From Pseudomonadota bacterium (GTDB lineage: Bacteria > Pseudomonadota > Alphaproteobacteria > Rhizobiales > Hyphomicrobiaceae): DNA of 64,000 bases. The translations under genes were made by a program, and so were the position numbers. Below are positions 33,269 through 42,311 of the stretch, piece after piece; the first letter of the stretch is position 1, and every line of letters begins with the position of its first letter. Below the pieces are notes generated by a model. The model had not been told where the DNA came from, did not search any database, and saw nothing but the letters and a program-made list of their open reading frames with translations. The stretch is taken from contig JAEZRM010000061.1 in NCBI GenBank assembly GCA_023412805.1, forward strand, positions 10,070 to 74,069, read 5' to 3'.

Positions 33269-33853
33269 ATGCTTGCGCGCACCGACGATCTTCTCGCGAA
33301 TGCCTCCAATGACGACAGCACGTTCGTGCGCGTTGTGCAGGCCAAGGCGCGCTGGCACGCCATGCTGGGTCTCGCGGTGGCGGGCCTGATGGTCGCGGCG
33401 CTCTTCGGTGGCATGTTTCTGCTGACGAGCGAGGCCCTCAGTAAGCCGGATGCCGTGAACCTTGCACTCGCGCAGCCGCTGGCGACGCTTCAAGTTGTTG
33501 CCGGCATCATGATGCTTTCGGCGCTGCTTCTCGTGCCTGTGCGTCGCCTCGTCGCGGATTTCGGTAGCCGGGGCATCGTCGAGATCGACGGCAATATGGT
33601 TGAGGTTTCGGAGAAGGGCCTCTTCTCGACGCGGAAATTTAGCGAGCCGCTCGATGCCTATCGCGGTATTGCCCATCGCATGCGCACCACGGTCTCCGGT
33701 ATTCGTCACGAACTCGTATTGGTTCATCCCGATGCGCGCCGCGACGTGGTCATAGCGCTGGATCGCCTTGAGGCGACGATTTCGCCGGCCTCGATGATAG
33801 CGCGGCTCGGTCTTCCGGAGATCACCGCCGGAGATATCGCGCACCGGCGGTAA
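33269..33853 (+). CDS. Two-helix membrane protein of unknown function
   Basis: 194 residues. Two hydrophobic helices (LGLAVAGLMVAALFGGMFLL at about 33-52; LQVVAGIMMLSALLLVPV at about 74-91) separated by a short loop, then a soluble domain (VEIDGNMVEVSEKGLFSTRK, AYRGIAHRMRTTVSGIRHEL) that looks like a PH-like/bPH2 beta domain. I do not recognise a named family. It lies 156 bp after rimM and 42 bp before the ABC-F gene, where trmD would be expected. Confidence 0.72.
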   Translation: MLARTDDLLANASNDDSTFVRVVQAKARWHAMLGLAVAGLMVAALFGGMFLLTSEALSKPDAVNLALAQPLATLQVVAGIMMLSALLLVPVRRLVADFGSRGIVEIDGNMVEVSEKGLFSTRKFSEPLDAYRGIAHRMRTTVSGIRHELVLVHPDARRDVVIALDRLEATISPASMIARLGLPEITAGDIAHRR

Positions 33854-33895
33854 GATCTGTTGGTGCGCACGCGTTCGGCGCGCTAGATACGCCGC

Positions 33896-35737
33896 ATGGC
33901 AATCGAGCTCATCCGGCTTTCCGGTATTCATCTGACCTTCGGTAGAACGGCGCTGCTCTCCGGCGCCGATGTCAGCGTGCGCGCGGGCGACCGCATTGGT
34001 CTCGTCGGACGCAACGGCTCCGGCAAGTCGACCTTGCTCAAGATCGCGGCTGGTCTCGTCGCGCCCGATCAGGGAGAGCGCTTCGTCCATCCAGGCGCTC
34101 GCGTTGCCTATCTGCCGCAAGAAGCGGACCTGACGGGTTTTGCCAGCGTCGCGGCCTATGTGGAGGCGGGATTGGCCGAGGGTGAGGGCGCTTACCTCGC
34201 GCAATCGGCGCTGGAGACCATGGGCCTGACGGGCAGCGAGGATCCAGCCCAGATCTCGGGCGGCGAAGCGCGCCGCGCGGCGATTGCGCGCGCCCTCGCA
34301 TCGAGCCCGGACATTCTGCTGCTGGACGAGCCGACCAACCATCTCGATCTCCCGGCTATCGAGTGGCTCGAAAAAGAGTTGGCCAGCCTGCGGGCCGCCA
34401 TCGTTCTGATCAGCCACGACCGCCGCTTCCTCGAAACGCTGACGCGCACGACTGTCTGGATCGATCGCGGCATCGCACGCCGGCTCGACAAAGGATTCGC
34501 CTCCTTCGAGGGCTGGCGCGACGAGGTGCTCGAACAGGAAGAGCTCGAACGCCACAAGCTCGATCGCAAGATCGCGCGAGAGGAAAGCTGGATGCACGGC
34601 GGCGTCACGGCGCGCCGCAAGCGCAATGTGCGCCGCGTCGCCGAGCTGCACAATCGGCGCGTCGAGCGCCGGGATGCGCGCGGGCCGGTCGGAAATGTCC
34701 GCTTCGCCGTCAGTGAAGGCGGCACGTCCGGCAAGCTCGTGATCGAGGCCGAGCACATCTCCAAGGCGTTCGACGGGCGCCCCATCGTAAGTGACCTCTC
34801 GCTGCGTATCGCGCGTGGGGACCGGCTCGGCATAATCGGCCCGAACGGAGCCGGCAAGACCACATTGCTGGCCATGCTGACCGGCGCACTCGCGCCCGAC
34901 AGCGGCACGGTGAAGCTCGGCACGAACCTCGAAATGGTGACGCTCGACCAGCGGCGCGAGCAACTCAAGCCGGACTGGACACTTGCAGAAGCGTTAACCG
35001 GCGGGCGCGGCGATCAGGTGATCGTCAATGGGAGCGCGCGCCATGTCATCGGCTATATGAAGGACTTCCTGTTCGCCCCTGAGCAGGCGCGTACGCCCCT
35101 GAGCGTGCTGTCGGGCGGCGAGCGCGGGCGCCTCATGCTCGCGCGGGCCCTGGCGCGGCCATCGAACCTGCTTGTGCTCGACGAGCCGACCAACGATCTG
35201 GATCTCGAAACGCTCGATCTGCTCCAGGAGCTGCTCGCGGATTATGCGGGGACCGTGCTTCTCGTGAGCCACGACCGCGACTTTCTCGACCGCGTGGCGA
35301 CGGGCGTCATCATGTCGGAAGGCGAGGGGCGATGGATCGAATATGCGGGCGGCTACTCCGACATGCTCAATCAGCGCGCGGGCAGCAGTGCGGAGCCGGC
35401 AGCGAAACCGCGCACGGCGACGCGCCCGGTGGATACAACCGAAGCAACCGCGCAGGAAAGCACCTCGGCAAGCCCGCAGCGCAAGCTCAGCTACAAGCAG
35501 ACGCAGGCACTCGAAGCCCTGCCGAAGCAAATGGCGGCGCTGGAAGCAGAAATCGCCGATCTCGGGCGCCGTCTCGCGGATCCGGATCTGTTCACGCGTG
35601 ATCCTCAGACGTTTCACAAGGCGACCACGCGCCTGTCGGAAGCGGGGGCCGAGCTGTCCGAGGCGGAGAACGCCTGGCTCGAACTCGAGCTGCTGCGTGA
35701 TGAGATCGCGCAACACCGCGCGTCATCAAAGCGCTGA
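33896..35737 (+). CDS. ABC-F family ATPase (Uup-like)
   Basis: 613-residue soluble protein with two ABC domains and no membrane segments. First domain: Walker A GRNGSGKST (38-46), signature ISGGEARR, Walker B LLLDEPTNHLDL. The linker is charged (HKLDRKIAREESWMHGGVTA). Second domain: Walker A GPNGAGKTT (about 318-326), signature LSGGERGR, Walker B VLDEPTNDLDL. A C-terminal coiled coil (KLSYKQTQALEALPKQMAAL) marks the Uup branch, which acts on ribosomes or branched DNA intermediates rather than transport. Confidence 0.94.
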   Translation: MAIELIRLSGIHLTFGRTALLSGADVSVRAGDRIGLVGRNGSGKSTLLKIAAGLVAPDQGERFVHPGARVAYLPQEADLTGFASVAAYVEAGLAEGEGAYLAQSALETMGLTGSEDPAQISGGEARRAAIARALASSPDILLLDEPTNHLDLPAIEWLEKELASLRAAIVLISHDRRFLETLTRTTVWIDRGIARRLDKGFASFEGWRDEVLEQEELERHKLDRKIAREESWMHGGVTARRKRNVRRVAELHNRRVERRDARGPVGNVRFAVSEGGTSGKLVIEAEHISKAFDGRPIVSDLSLRIARGDRLGIIGPNGAGKTTLLAMLTGALAPDSGTVKLGTNLEMVTLDQRREQLKPDWTLAEALTGGRGDQVIVNGSARHVIGYMKDFLFAPEQARTPLSVLSGGERGRLMLARALARPSNLLVLDEPTNDLDLETLDLLQELLADYAGTVLLVSHDRDFLDRVATGVIMSEGEGRWIEYAGGYSDMLNQRAGSSAEPAAKPRTATRPVDTTEATAQESTSASPQRKLSYKQTQALEALPKQMAALEAEIADLGRRLADPDLFTRDPQTFHKATTRLSEAGAELSEAENAWLELELLRDEIAQHRASSKR

Positions 35738-35851
35738 ATCGCCGATTCTCCGGCCCTTTTCTGGTGGCAGTTCGGCCGCAAGCATTGCGAATCGGGTCCC
35801 CGGCGAGAACACTCCCAGTGGGTCGAATCACTGGAAGCGGAGCGTGCGGGG

Positions 35852-37654
35852 ATGACACATACCGCAGCTTACGGCGACGACGCCCTCGATGAACCGGCAG
35901 AAGCCGGCGCGGGTGGCTGGTTGCCTGAGATTGTCGTTCACTTGTCGATGATGATCGTGATTGCCGCGCTTGGCATGGCGCTGCGCACGAGCTTCGGATT
36001 TGGTATGGCGTCGGCTATCGCTATCTCGCTGAGCGTCTACTGGTGCCTGCTGGTGGTGCACGCGCTCGTGCGGCGCGGAAAGGATGCAGCCGATCTCAGC
36101 GAGGAAGTGGCACAGCTCGCGGATGAGAATGCCGCTCTGCGCCGTCTCACGGGCGTGCGCCGCAGCTCCGAGATGGAGCGCGAACAGCCGCGTCTCGGAG
36201 GATTGGCGAGCGAGCGGCCGCCGCCACGCGTTCTGGATCGCAGTCGCGCTCCCGAAGCGCGCCCGAAAGGACCCGAGCTGCCCAAAGCGGTGCCGGGCCC
36301 CAGCAAACCCGTTGCAAGTGAGCCTTCCCTGCGCGCAAGCGAGCCGGCAAAAGCTAAGCCGACGCCCCCGCCTGCGCCACCGAAGCCGCCGGCAGCCGTC
36401 ACGGCGCCTCGGCAAGGCAATATCGCGCCACCCGCACGCGAGGCGATTGCGCCGCCATCAAAGAAGCCGCCATCAGCACCCGCGGCGACACGTGGTCCGC
36501 CTCCTCCGCCAGCGCGTCCGCGTGCGCAGGGACTTGCCGCGCTCGCCGCCGAGAAGCCGATCGCAAAGACGCCCGTCGTGAACCCGCGCGCAAGTGCAGA
36601 GATCGAAGACCCGCGGGCACAGGACATTGCCATCATGCAGTCCCTCATCAAGGGGCTCGCCGATCAGATCAATGGACCAGCGGCAAAGGTCGAGGCGCCA
36701 CGCGCGCCGGTAGCGCCTGAGCCGATGCCGGAACTCGTGCCTGAGCTTGCCGAGGCGTTCGTGCAGGCGCCCGCCAGCCCCGTGCTCGAAAAGATCGAAG
36801 AGCAGGTCGGCGCGCTGCGAGACATGGCCGATGACATGCGCGACAGCCTCTCGCCGCCGTCGGCTGAGAGTGTTGCGGCGGCCGGCGCGCGCAGCTTGCA
36901 CACCGAGCTGGAGCGCGCCCTCGATGCCGCCCGTATCGATGTGTGCGTCGATCCCATTCTCGGCCTCGACGATCGCAGGGCGCGGCATTTCGAGGTGTCG
37001 GTGCGCTTGCATAGCGAGGGCGGCGAGATTCTGGATCCGCGCCACTTCATGGGAGCCCTCACAGGGACGGGCCTGACGCCGCGCATCGAGGCGCTGACGT
37101 TCAGCGAGACCATCAGGCTTGCGGGCGAGTTCGCGGCGCGGGGAGCGGCGGCCGACCTGTTCTCGATGGCCTCGGGCGAGTCGCTGCGCGATGGCGATTT
37201 CCATGCGGTACTGGGTGGCGCGCTGGCGCCGGACGTCCGGCTCGGCGCGCGGCTCGTGATGTCGATCCCGCAGGAAGAAGTGCGTGCGTTCGGTCCTGCC
37301 CACTGGCAGGCGCTCGCGGCACTCTCCGAGGCTGGCCTGCGGTATGCCCTCATCGATGTGGTCGATCTCGACATGGACTTCGAGATGCTGGCCGCGGAAG
37401 GTTTCGAGTTCGTGCGGCTCGATGCCGGCATTTTCCTGCAGGGCTTGCCGGCACCGCACGGCATTGTGCCGGCCGCCGACCTCTGCCGGCATCTTTCCGG
37501 CTTCGGTTTCACGCTCATCGTGAGCCGAATCGGCGAGGAGCGGGAGCTTGCCGAGGTGCTGGGCTTCGGCGCGTTGCTCGGGCAGGGCCGTCTTTTCGGC
37601 GGGCCGCGTCCGATCCGCCAGGAGCGCCCGGCACGCCACCCGAGCGCGGCATAG
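35852..37654 (+). CDS. Membrane-anchored degenerate EAL-domain protein
   Basis: 600 residues. N-terminal pair of hydrophobic segments (HLSMMIVIAALGMALRTSFG; MASAIAISLSVYWCLLVVHA), a short coiled coil (DAADLSEEVAQLADENAALR), a 150-residue Pro/Ala-rich linker, and a C-terminal EAL fold (about 355-595). Catalytic motifs are eroded: FEVSVRL replaces the E-A/V-L-R motif, no DDFG loop is visible (DLDMDFEML), and VRLDA replaces IKID. It is therefore probably a c-di-GMP receptor or scaffold rather than a phosphodiesterase, similar in layout to Caulobacter TipF, which organises flagellum assembly; orthology is not shown. A GCGGGG precedes the ATG. Confidence 0.82.
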   Translation: MTHTAAYGDDALDEPAEAGAGGWLPEIVVHLSMMIVIAALGMALRTSFGFGMASAIAISLSVYWCLLVVHALVRRGKDAADLSEEVAQLADENAALRRLTGVRRSSEMEREQPRLGGLASERPPPRVLDRSRAPEARPKGPELPKAVPGPSKPVASEPSLRASEPAKAKPTPPPAPPKPPAAVTAPRQGNIAPPAREAIAPPSKKPPSAPAATRGPPPPPARPRAQGLAALAAEKPIAKTPVVNPRASAEIEDPRAQDIAIMQSLIKGLADQINGPAAKVEAPRAPVAPEPMPELVPELAEAFVQAPASPVLEKIEEQVGALRDMADDMRDSLSPPSAESVAAAGARSLHTELERALDAARIDVCVDPILGLDDRRARHFEVSVRLHSEGGEILDPRHFMGALTGTGLTPRIEALTFSETIRLAGEFAARGAAADLFSMASGESLRDGDFHAVLGGALAPDVRLGARLVMSIPQEEVRAFGPAHWQALAALSEAGLRYALIDVVDLDMDFEMLAAEGFEFVRLDAGIFLQGLPAPHGIVPAADLCRHLSGFGFTLIVSRIGEERELAEVLGFGALLGQGRLFGGPRPIRQERPARHPSAA

Positions 37655-37784
37655 ACCATGCCTCGCTTCCACCGCTTGAACCGCATCGATGGGCCGGCTA
37701 AAGGCAATGGCGGCCCGCAGCGCTCATTCGCCATCGGCGACTACCGCGGGACCGATCAGCCAGATCATCCATCGCGGAGGCGGG

Positions 37785-38654
37785 ATGCAGACCAAGGCCG
37801 GCCCGCATATTCCCGTGCTCCGCTCGATCGCACCGCTCGCCCCGACGTGCGACGCCTGGATCAGTGATGTCTGGGGCGTATTCCACGACGGCGTGCACGC
37901 CTATCCCGCAGCGGGCGACGCCTGCGTGAAGTTCCGTGCCGGTGGCGGCACGATCGTTCTGGTGAGCAATGCCCCCTCGACAGGCGAGGAAGTGAGCGCG
38001 CATCTCGATGCCCTCGGCGTTCCGCGCTCAGCTTACGACGCGATCGTCACGTCCGGCGATGTCACGCGCGTGCTGATTTCGAGCTGGGCCGGGCGGCCCG
38101 TCCATCATCTCGGTCCCGACCGCTATCTCGGCACGTTCGCTGGTCTCGATGTCACCTTGGCGCCGATCGACGAAGCGGCCGTGGTCGTCTGCACAGGCCT
38201 CGTCGAGGACGAGCACGAGACGCCCGACGACTACCGCGATCTGCTGGCGGCGATGCGCGCGCGCAAGCAGCCCATGATCTGCGTGAACCCCGATCTGGTC
38301 GTCGAACGCGGCGATCGCCTTATCTATTGCGCGGGGGCGCTGGCCGCCGCATACGAAGCGCTCGGTGGCGAGGTGGCTTACGCCGGAAAGCCCTATCCGC
38401 CCATCTATGCGCGCGCGCGCGAGCTGATCGCTATGGCGCGCGGGGCGCCGGTCGAGACGTCGCGCATTCTGGCTATCGGCGACGGTATCAAGACCGATAT
38501 CGCGGGGGCGGCGGCGGCCGGACTGCGCGCCGTATTCATCGCCAGCGCGCTCCACTTCTCAGCGGGCGAAGCTCTCGACGAGGCGACGCTCAGCCGCCTT
38601 TTCGCCGGCCACCCGGCTCCGCCGATTGCGGCTCTGGAAGGGCTCGCGTGGTAA
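37785..38654 (+). CDS. HAD-superfamily IIA hydrolase (TIGR01459-type)
   Basis: 289-residue NagD-like HAD phosphatase. Motif I is WISDVWGVFHDG, motif II is VLVSNAPSTGEEV, and motifs III/IV are YAGKPYPPIYARA and ILAIGDGIKTDIAGA. It belongs to a subfamily common in Alphaproteobacteria with DVWGV where most HADs have DxDG. The ATG at 37785 has GGAGG 4 bases upstream, which excludes the longer open frame from 37689. The substrate, probably a sugar or nucleotide phosphate, is unknown. Confidence 0.9.
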   Translation: MQTKAGPHIPVLRSIAPLAPTCDAWISDVWGVFHDGVHAYPAAGDACVKFRAGGGTIVLVSNAPSTGEEVSAHLDALGVPRSAYDAIVTSGDVTRVLISSWAGRPVHHLGPDRYLGTFAGLDVTLAPIDEAAVVVCTGLVEDEHETPDDYRDLLAAMRARKQPMICVNPDLVVERGDRLIYCAGALAAAYEALGGEVAYAGKPYPPIYARARELIAMARGAPVETSRILAIGDGIKTDIAGAAAAGLRAVFIASALHFSAGEALDEATLSRLFAGHPAPPIAALEGLAW

Positions 38655-38947
38655 ACGCCGGTGCCTCTCGGATCTGTGCGGCAAACTTGCGGCACCTGCG
38701 AAATCGATTGACGTGAGGCGGCGGATCACCCATATGACGGGGGTCGTTCCGCGAGCGCGCCAAGCGCTCTGCTGCTTCGAGACCGGCTCCGTAACGAGAT
38801 TGCCGTCGAAGCGTACAGTGTCTCTCCGGGACGTTTTTTCGACCTAAACGGCCTTGCTGCGGTGCGCAGCCCCAGGCCAACAGCGCCTAGGATGGCCCTT
38901 CCGTTCGGCTGAATGCCACCGCGGCTTGCGCAGAAAGCTACGACTTC
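38655..38947. other. Upstream region of the DEAD-box helicase gene, no gene
   Basis: 293 bases without a supported reading frame. It contains one good promoter candidate (38708-38736), leaving an untranslated leader of about 200 nt before the helicase. Long leaders on RhlE/DeaD-type genes are often regulatory (cold or autoregulation), but I see no recognised RNA motif. Confidence 0.55.
38708..38736 (+). promoter_or_regulatory. Candidate sigma-70 promoter for the helicase gene
   Basis: TTGACG (38708-38713), 17-base spacer, CATATG (38731-38736). Both boxes differ from consensus at one to three positions and the spacing is ideal. It is 210 bp upstream of the helicase start. Confidence 0.5.
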
Positions 38948-40741
38948 GTGACGACCCCGACTTTTGCTGAGCTCGGCCTCGCCGAGACACTCCTGCGTGC
39001 ATTGAATGACGCGCAGTATACTCACCCCACCCCTATTCAGGCCCAGTCCATTCCCGCGCTGATCGCGGGGCGTGACTTGCTCGGTCTGGCCGAAACCGGC
39101 ACCGGCAAGACGGCGGCGTTCGTGCTGCCGCTGCTCCAGCGGCTCGCCGACGAGGGCGGCCGGCCACAGCCTGGCGCGCCGCGTGCGCTCATTCTGGCGC
39201 CGACACGTGAACTCGCGATCCAGATCGGCGAGAGCATCCACGCTTACGGCCGCCATGTGCGCGTTTCCCACACGGTCATTTTCGGTGGCGTCGGCCAGCG
39301 CCCGCAGGTGAATGCGATCGCGCGCGGCGTCGACATCCTCGTTGCCACGCCGGGTCGTCTGCTCGATTTGATCGACCAGCGCCATCTGCGTCTCAATCAG
39401 GTCCAGACGTTCATTCTGGACGAAGCTGATCGGATGCTCGACATGGGCTTCGTGCGCGATGTGCGCAGGATCCTGAAGCTCGTGCCAACCGAGCGCCACT
39501 CGCTGTTGTTCTCGGCGACGATGCCGACGGACATCGCGCAGCTCGCCGCCGATATCCTCAAGAACCCCGTGCGGGTCGAGATCGCGCGTGCCGGCAAGAC
39601 CGTGGATCGCATCGACCAGCAGGTGATGTTCGTTCCCGCAGCCGCCAAGCGCGAAGTTCTCGCGCGTCTGCTGCAGAACCCTGAGATGCGCCGCGTGATC
39701 GTGTTCACGCGGACCAAGCGCGGCGCCGATCGCGTTTGCCAGGCCATCGAGCATATGGGCGTCGGTGTGCACGCCATCCATGGCAACAAGAGCCAGGGAC
39801 AGCGCCAGTCCGCACTCGACAGCTTCCGCAAGGGCTTTACGCGGGTGCTCGTCGCGACCGACATCGCGGCACGCGGTATCGACATCGACGATATCACCCA
39901 CGTCGTCAATTACGAGTTGCCGAACATTCCCGAGAGCTACGTGCATCGGATCGGGCGTACGGCGCGTGCGGGCGCGGAAGGCGTCGCTATTGCGTTCTGT
40001 GCGCCGGATGAGCGTGAGTACCTGCGCGATATCGAGCGCCTGACGGGCCGCGCGCTCACTGTGATCGGGGCTCCGGGTGCGCCTGCAGGGGCAGCAGCGC
40101 ACGAGACAGCATCGTCGAACGGTCATGCGCCGGGCAATGGCCCGCGTCCGCAGCGTGAAGCGGCACCCCGTCGGGATCGACCGGAGCACGCCCGCAGCGG
40201 CGCCGAGCGGCAACGCCGGGATGAGCGCAAGGGTGGTCCGCGCCGGGATCGGCCCGAGTATCGCGCGAACGGCCACAGCGAAGAGGCGCGGCACGGCGGG
40301 CCCGGCGCTCGCGGGCGCGATGGTGCCGCCCGTTCCGAGCGCCGGAGTGGCGAGGGTCAGCCGGCGCGCCACGGCGAGCGTCCGAATGGCGAGCGTCATC
40401 ACCGTGGGCAAGACGACGCACAGCGGTTTGATCGCCGGAACGGCGATGGCCATGCTTCTCAGAACGGCGAGCGCCAGCGTTCGGGACGGAGTGGCGGTCA
40501 ACGTGCCGAGCAACGGCATGGCAGTGCCCCCCGAAATGGGGATGCAAGCCGGGCAGGCGGTGCACCACATGGTGCTGAGCCCGGCAAAAGCGCACCACAG
40601 CCCTGGCGCAACTGGACGCGGGGTAGCGGTGTTTCTAACGGTGAGGCACGTCGGGACGGCGGACATGGTCGTCCCACCCGCAAGCGTGCCGATGATCGCC
40701 GGCGCGACGGTGGCCAGCACAGAGGCCGCGATGCGCGCTGA
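38948..40741 (+). CDS. DEAD-box ATP-dependent RNA helicase, RhlE-type, with Arg/Gly-rich tail
   Basis: 597 residues. Q motif FAELGLAETLLRAL with THPTPIQAQSIP; motif I AETGTGKT (48-55); Ia PTRELA; motif II VDEAD-type (FILDEADRMLDMGF); III SAT; VI HRIGRTARAG. The C-terminal about 215 residues are a low-complexity Arg/Gly/Asp/Asn tail with RRDRPE and NGER repeats, likely to bind RNA non-specifically. Works in rRNA maturation or mRNA turnover. The start is a GTG at 38948. It lies 210 bp downstream of a good promoter candidate. Confidence 0.95.
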   Translation: MTTPTFAELGLAETLLRALNDAQYTHPTPIQAQSIPALIAGRDLLGLAETGTGKTAAFVLPLLQRLADEGGRPQPGAPRALILAPTRELAIQIGESIHAYGRHVRVSHTVIFGGVGQRPQVNAIARGVDILVATPGRLLDLIDQRHLRLNQVQTFILDEADRMLDMGFVRDVRRILKLVPTERHSLLFSATMPTDIAQLAADILKNPVRVEIARAGKTVDRIDQQVMFVPAAAKREVLARLLQNPEMRRVIVFTRTKRGADRVCQAIEHMGVGVHAIHGNKSQGQRQSALDSFRKGFTRVLVATDIAARGIDIDDITHVVNYELPNIPESYVHRIGRTARAGAEGVAIAFCAPDEREYLRDIERLTGRALTVIGAPGAPAGAAAHETASSNGHAPGNGPRPQREAAPRRDRPEHARSGAERQRRDERKGGPRRDRPEYRANGHSEEARHGGPGARGRDGAARSERRSGEGQPARHGERPNGERHHRGQDDAQRFDRRNGDGHASQNGERQRSGRSGGQRAEQRHGSAPRNGDASRAGGAPHGAEPGKSAPQPWRNWTRGSGVSNGEARRDGGHGRPTRKRADDRRRDGGQHRGRDAR

Positions 40742-40913
40742 GCGAGCTTAGCGGAAGTTCTTCACGAGTACGTTCATGTGGTCGCGTAAGAGTATCTGGC
40801 CGCGGCGTGCCAAAAGGCCGATAGTCACACCGCCCGTTGCAGCGGCGCGCAGTAAACCGGGCCGTCCGGTGCGCGCCTGCGCGGCGTGTTGGCCGAAGCC
40901 AGGGAGCACACTG

Positions 40914-41378
40914 ATGCGAGACGAGTTGAACGCTGCCATGAAAACCGCCATGCGCGCGCAGGACAAGACGCGCCTTGGCACCATCCGCCTCGTCCTGGCA
41001 GCGATCAAGGATCGCGATCTCGGCATCCAGAGCAAGACGGGTGATGCGGGGGCCGAGGCCTCCCGGATCAGCGACGCCGACATCGCGCAGTTGCTTGCCA
41101 CCATGATCAAGCAACGTCGCGAGAGCATCCGCATTTACGAGGAGGCCGGACGCCTCGAACTCGCGCAGAAGGAAGCCGAGGAGATCGAGGTCATCTCCGA
41201 GTTCCTGCCGCGTCAGCTCGACGATGCGGAAGCGAAGAAGGCCATCCAGGGTGTGATCGCGGAGACCGGCGCGACGAGCGTCAAGGATATGGGGCGCGTT
41301 ATGGCAGTGTTGCGCGAGCGCTATCGCGGGCAGATGGATTTCGCCAAGGCGAGCGCGCTCGTGAAGGAACTGTTGTAA
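40914..41378 (+). CDS. GatB/YqeY domain protein
   Basis: 154-residue YqeY-like protein: MRDELNAAMKTAMRAQDKTR at the N-terminus and EVISEFLPRQLDDAEAKKAI and SVKDMGRVMAVLRERY further on, typical of the free-standing GatB-tail family. Probably binds tRNA or an amidotransferase complex; function unproven. The ATG at 40914 has AGGGAG (40901-40906) 7 bases upstream, so the longer open frame from 40776 is not used. In many Hyphomicrobiales the gene lies between carA and dnaG, neither of which is in this window. Confidence 0.93.
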   Translation: MRDELNAAMKTAMRAQDKTRLGTIRLVLAAIKDRDLGIQSKTGDAGAEASRISDADIAQLLATMIKQRRESIRIYEEAGRLELAQKEAEEIEVISEFLPRQLDDAEAKKAIQGVIAETGATSVKDMGRVMAVLRERYRGQMDFAKASALVKELL

Positions 41379-41391
41379 GAGCCCGCGTGGC

Positions 41392-41883
41392 TCAGTGGTA
41401 GGCAATGTAGCGGCCGAGGCCGACGACGCCGAGCCACGTCATCATCGACAATGCGCCCGCAACGCGCGCAAAGCCCGGCATCGGGGCCTGCGGCCCAAGC
41501 GCGTCGAGCGTCCTTACGACGTGATTGCCGAAAAATAGCGCGTGCACGATGCCGAAGGCGACCAGCGCCATCTTGATTTGGAAGATGCCGTTGTGGGCGA
41601 CGTGGCTTGCTTCAGCCGTGAATAGAACACCTCCCGAGATGAGCACCGCAATGAGCGCCAGGATCGCGGCGCGGCGTGCGCCGCGCACGACGCGGGAGGG
41701 ATCGGATCCGGTGAGCGCCCCCATGAGGCGCACATCCATCACCGCGATGGCACCTGCGAACAGCACGATAGCAACGACATGAGCAACGTTGGCCGTCGGG
41801 TAGATCCAGACGGACTGGCGGATCAGCGCACCGATCTCCGAATGCTCGATGGCGGCGAGGATGCCGGGCGCTGCAGCGTTCAT
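41392..41883 (-). CDS. Four-helix membrane protein (DUF6644-like)
   Basis: 163 residues with four predicted membrane helices: IYPTANVAHVVAIVLFAGAI, AILALIAVLISGGVLFTAEA, IKMALVAFGIVHALFFGNHV and VAGALSMMTWLGVVGLGRYI. Conserved histidines sit in or beside helices (NVAHVV, ASHVAHNG, VHALFFGNH), a pattern seen in haem- or metal-binding membrane proteins, though no function is known. Its ATG overlaps the stop of the preceding DUF6152-like gene by one base (TGATG), so the two are translationally coupled and probably act together. Confidence 0.8.
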   Translation of the reverse strand: MNAAAPGILAAIEHSEIGALIRQSVWIYPTANVAHVVAIVLFAGAIAVMDVRLMGALTGSDPSRVVRGARRAAILALIAVLISGGVLFTAEASHVAHNGIFQIKMALVAFGIVHALFFGNHVVRTLDALGPQAPMPGFARVAGALSMMTWLGVVGLGRYIAYH

Positions 41884-42233
41884 CAGCGCATCTCGATAGT
41901 CTTGCCGCCGGACGTGATCCGTTCGGCGCGCATTTCATTCGGCTGGACAGTCGATGGATAGCCGTAGACCGAGATTTCAGTGCCGACGGTAATAAGCCCG
42001 GGCAGCGCGCCGCGATTGCGCATGCGTGAGGTCGGGGCGAGGGTCACGGTCCACACTTTGTCGGTGGCCTGCACCGTCAGCGTTGCGTGCGGATTCTCGT
42101 ACTGGGAGGTGAGGATCTTGCCCGTAATGGTGATCGGATTCTTCGAGTCGTAGCTGCCCCAGCCATGATGGGCGAGGATCAGTGCCGGCCAGATGCCGAC
42201 CAGGAGTGCGGCGAGTGCCATGCGCTTGAGCAT
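41883..42233 (-). CDS. Secreted DUF6152-like protein
   Basis: 116 residues. Signal peptide (ALAALLVGIWPALILAHH) followed by HHGWGSYDSKNPITITGKIL and YENPHATLTVQATDKVWTVT, the recognisable DUF6152 pattern: a small beta-rich periplasmic domain with an N-terminal His-His. Conserved histidines suggest metal binding but this is inference. The ATG at 42233 has AAGGAGG 6 bases upstream. Its stop overlaps the start of the membrane-protein gene downstream. Confidence 0.8.
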   Translation of the reverse strand: MLKRMALAALLVGIWPALILAHHGWGSYDSKNPITITGKILTSQYENPHATLTVQATDKVWTVTLAPTSRMRNRGALPGLITVGTEISVYGYPSTVQPNEMRAERITSGGKTIEMR

Positions 42234-42311
42234 CGTGGTCCTCCTTCGAGCCGAGTGCATTTGCAGCATTCTACACGCGAGCCGTCAGGACACGAGCGAC
42301 AGCGCGGCAGC

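Noticed and set aside
40077..40751. 224-codon open frame overlapping the helicase tail
   Set aside because: Frame-shifted reading of the repetitive Arg/Gly-coding tail; the helicase frame is continuous to its own stop at 40741.
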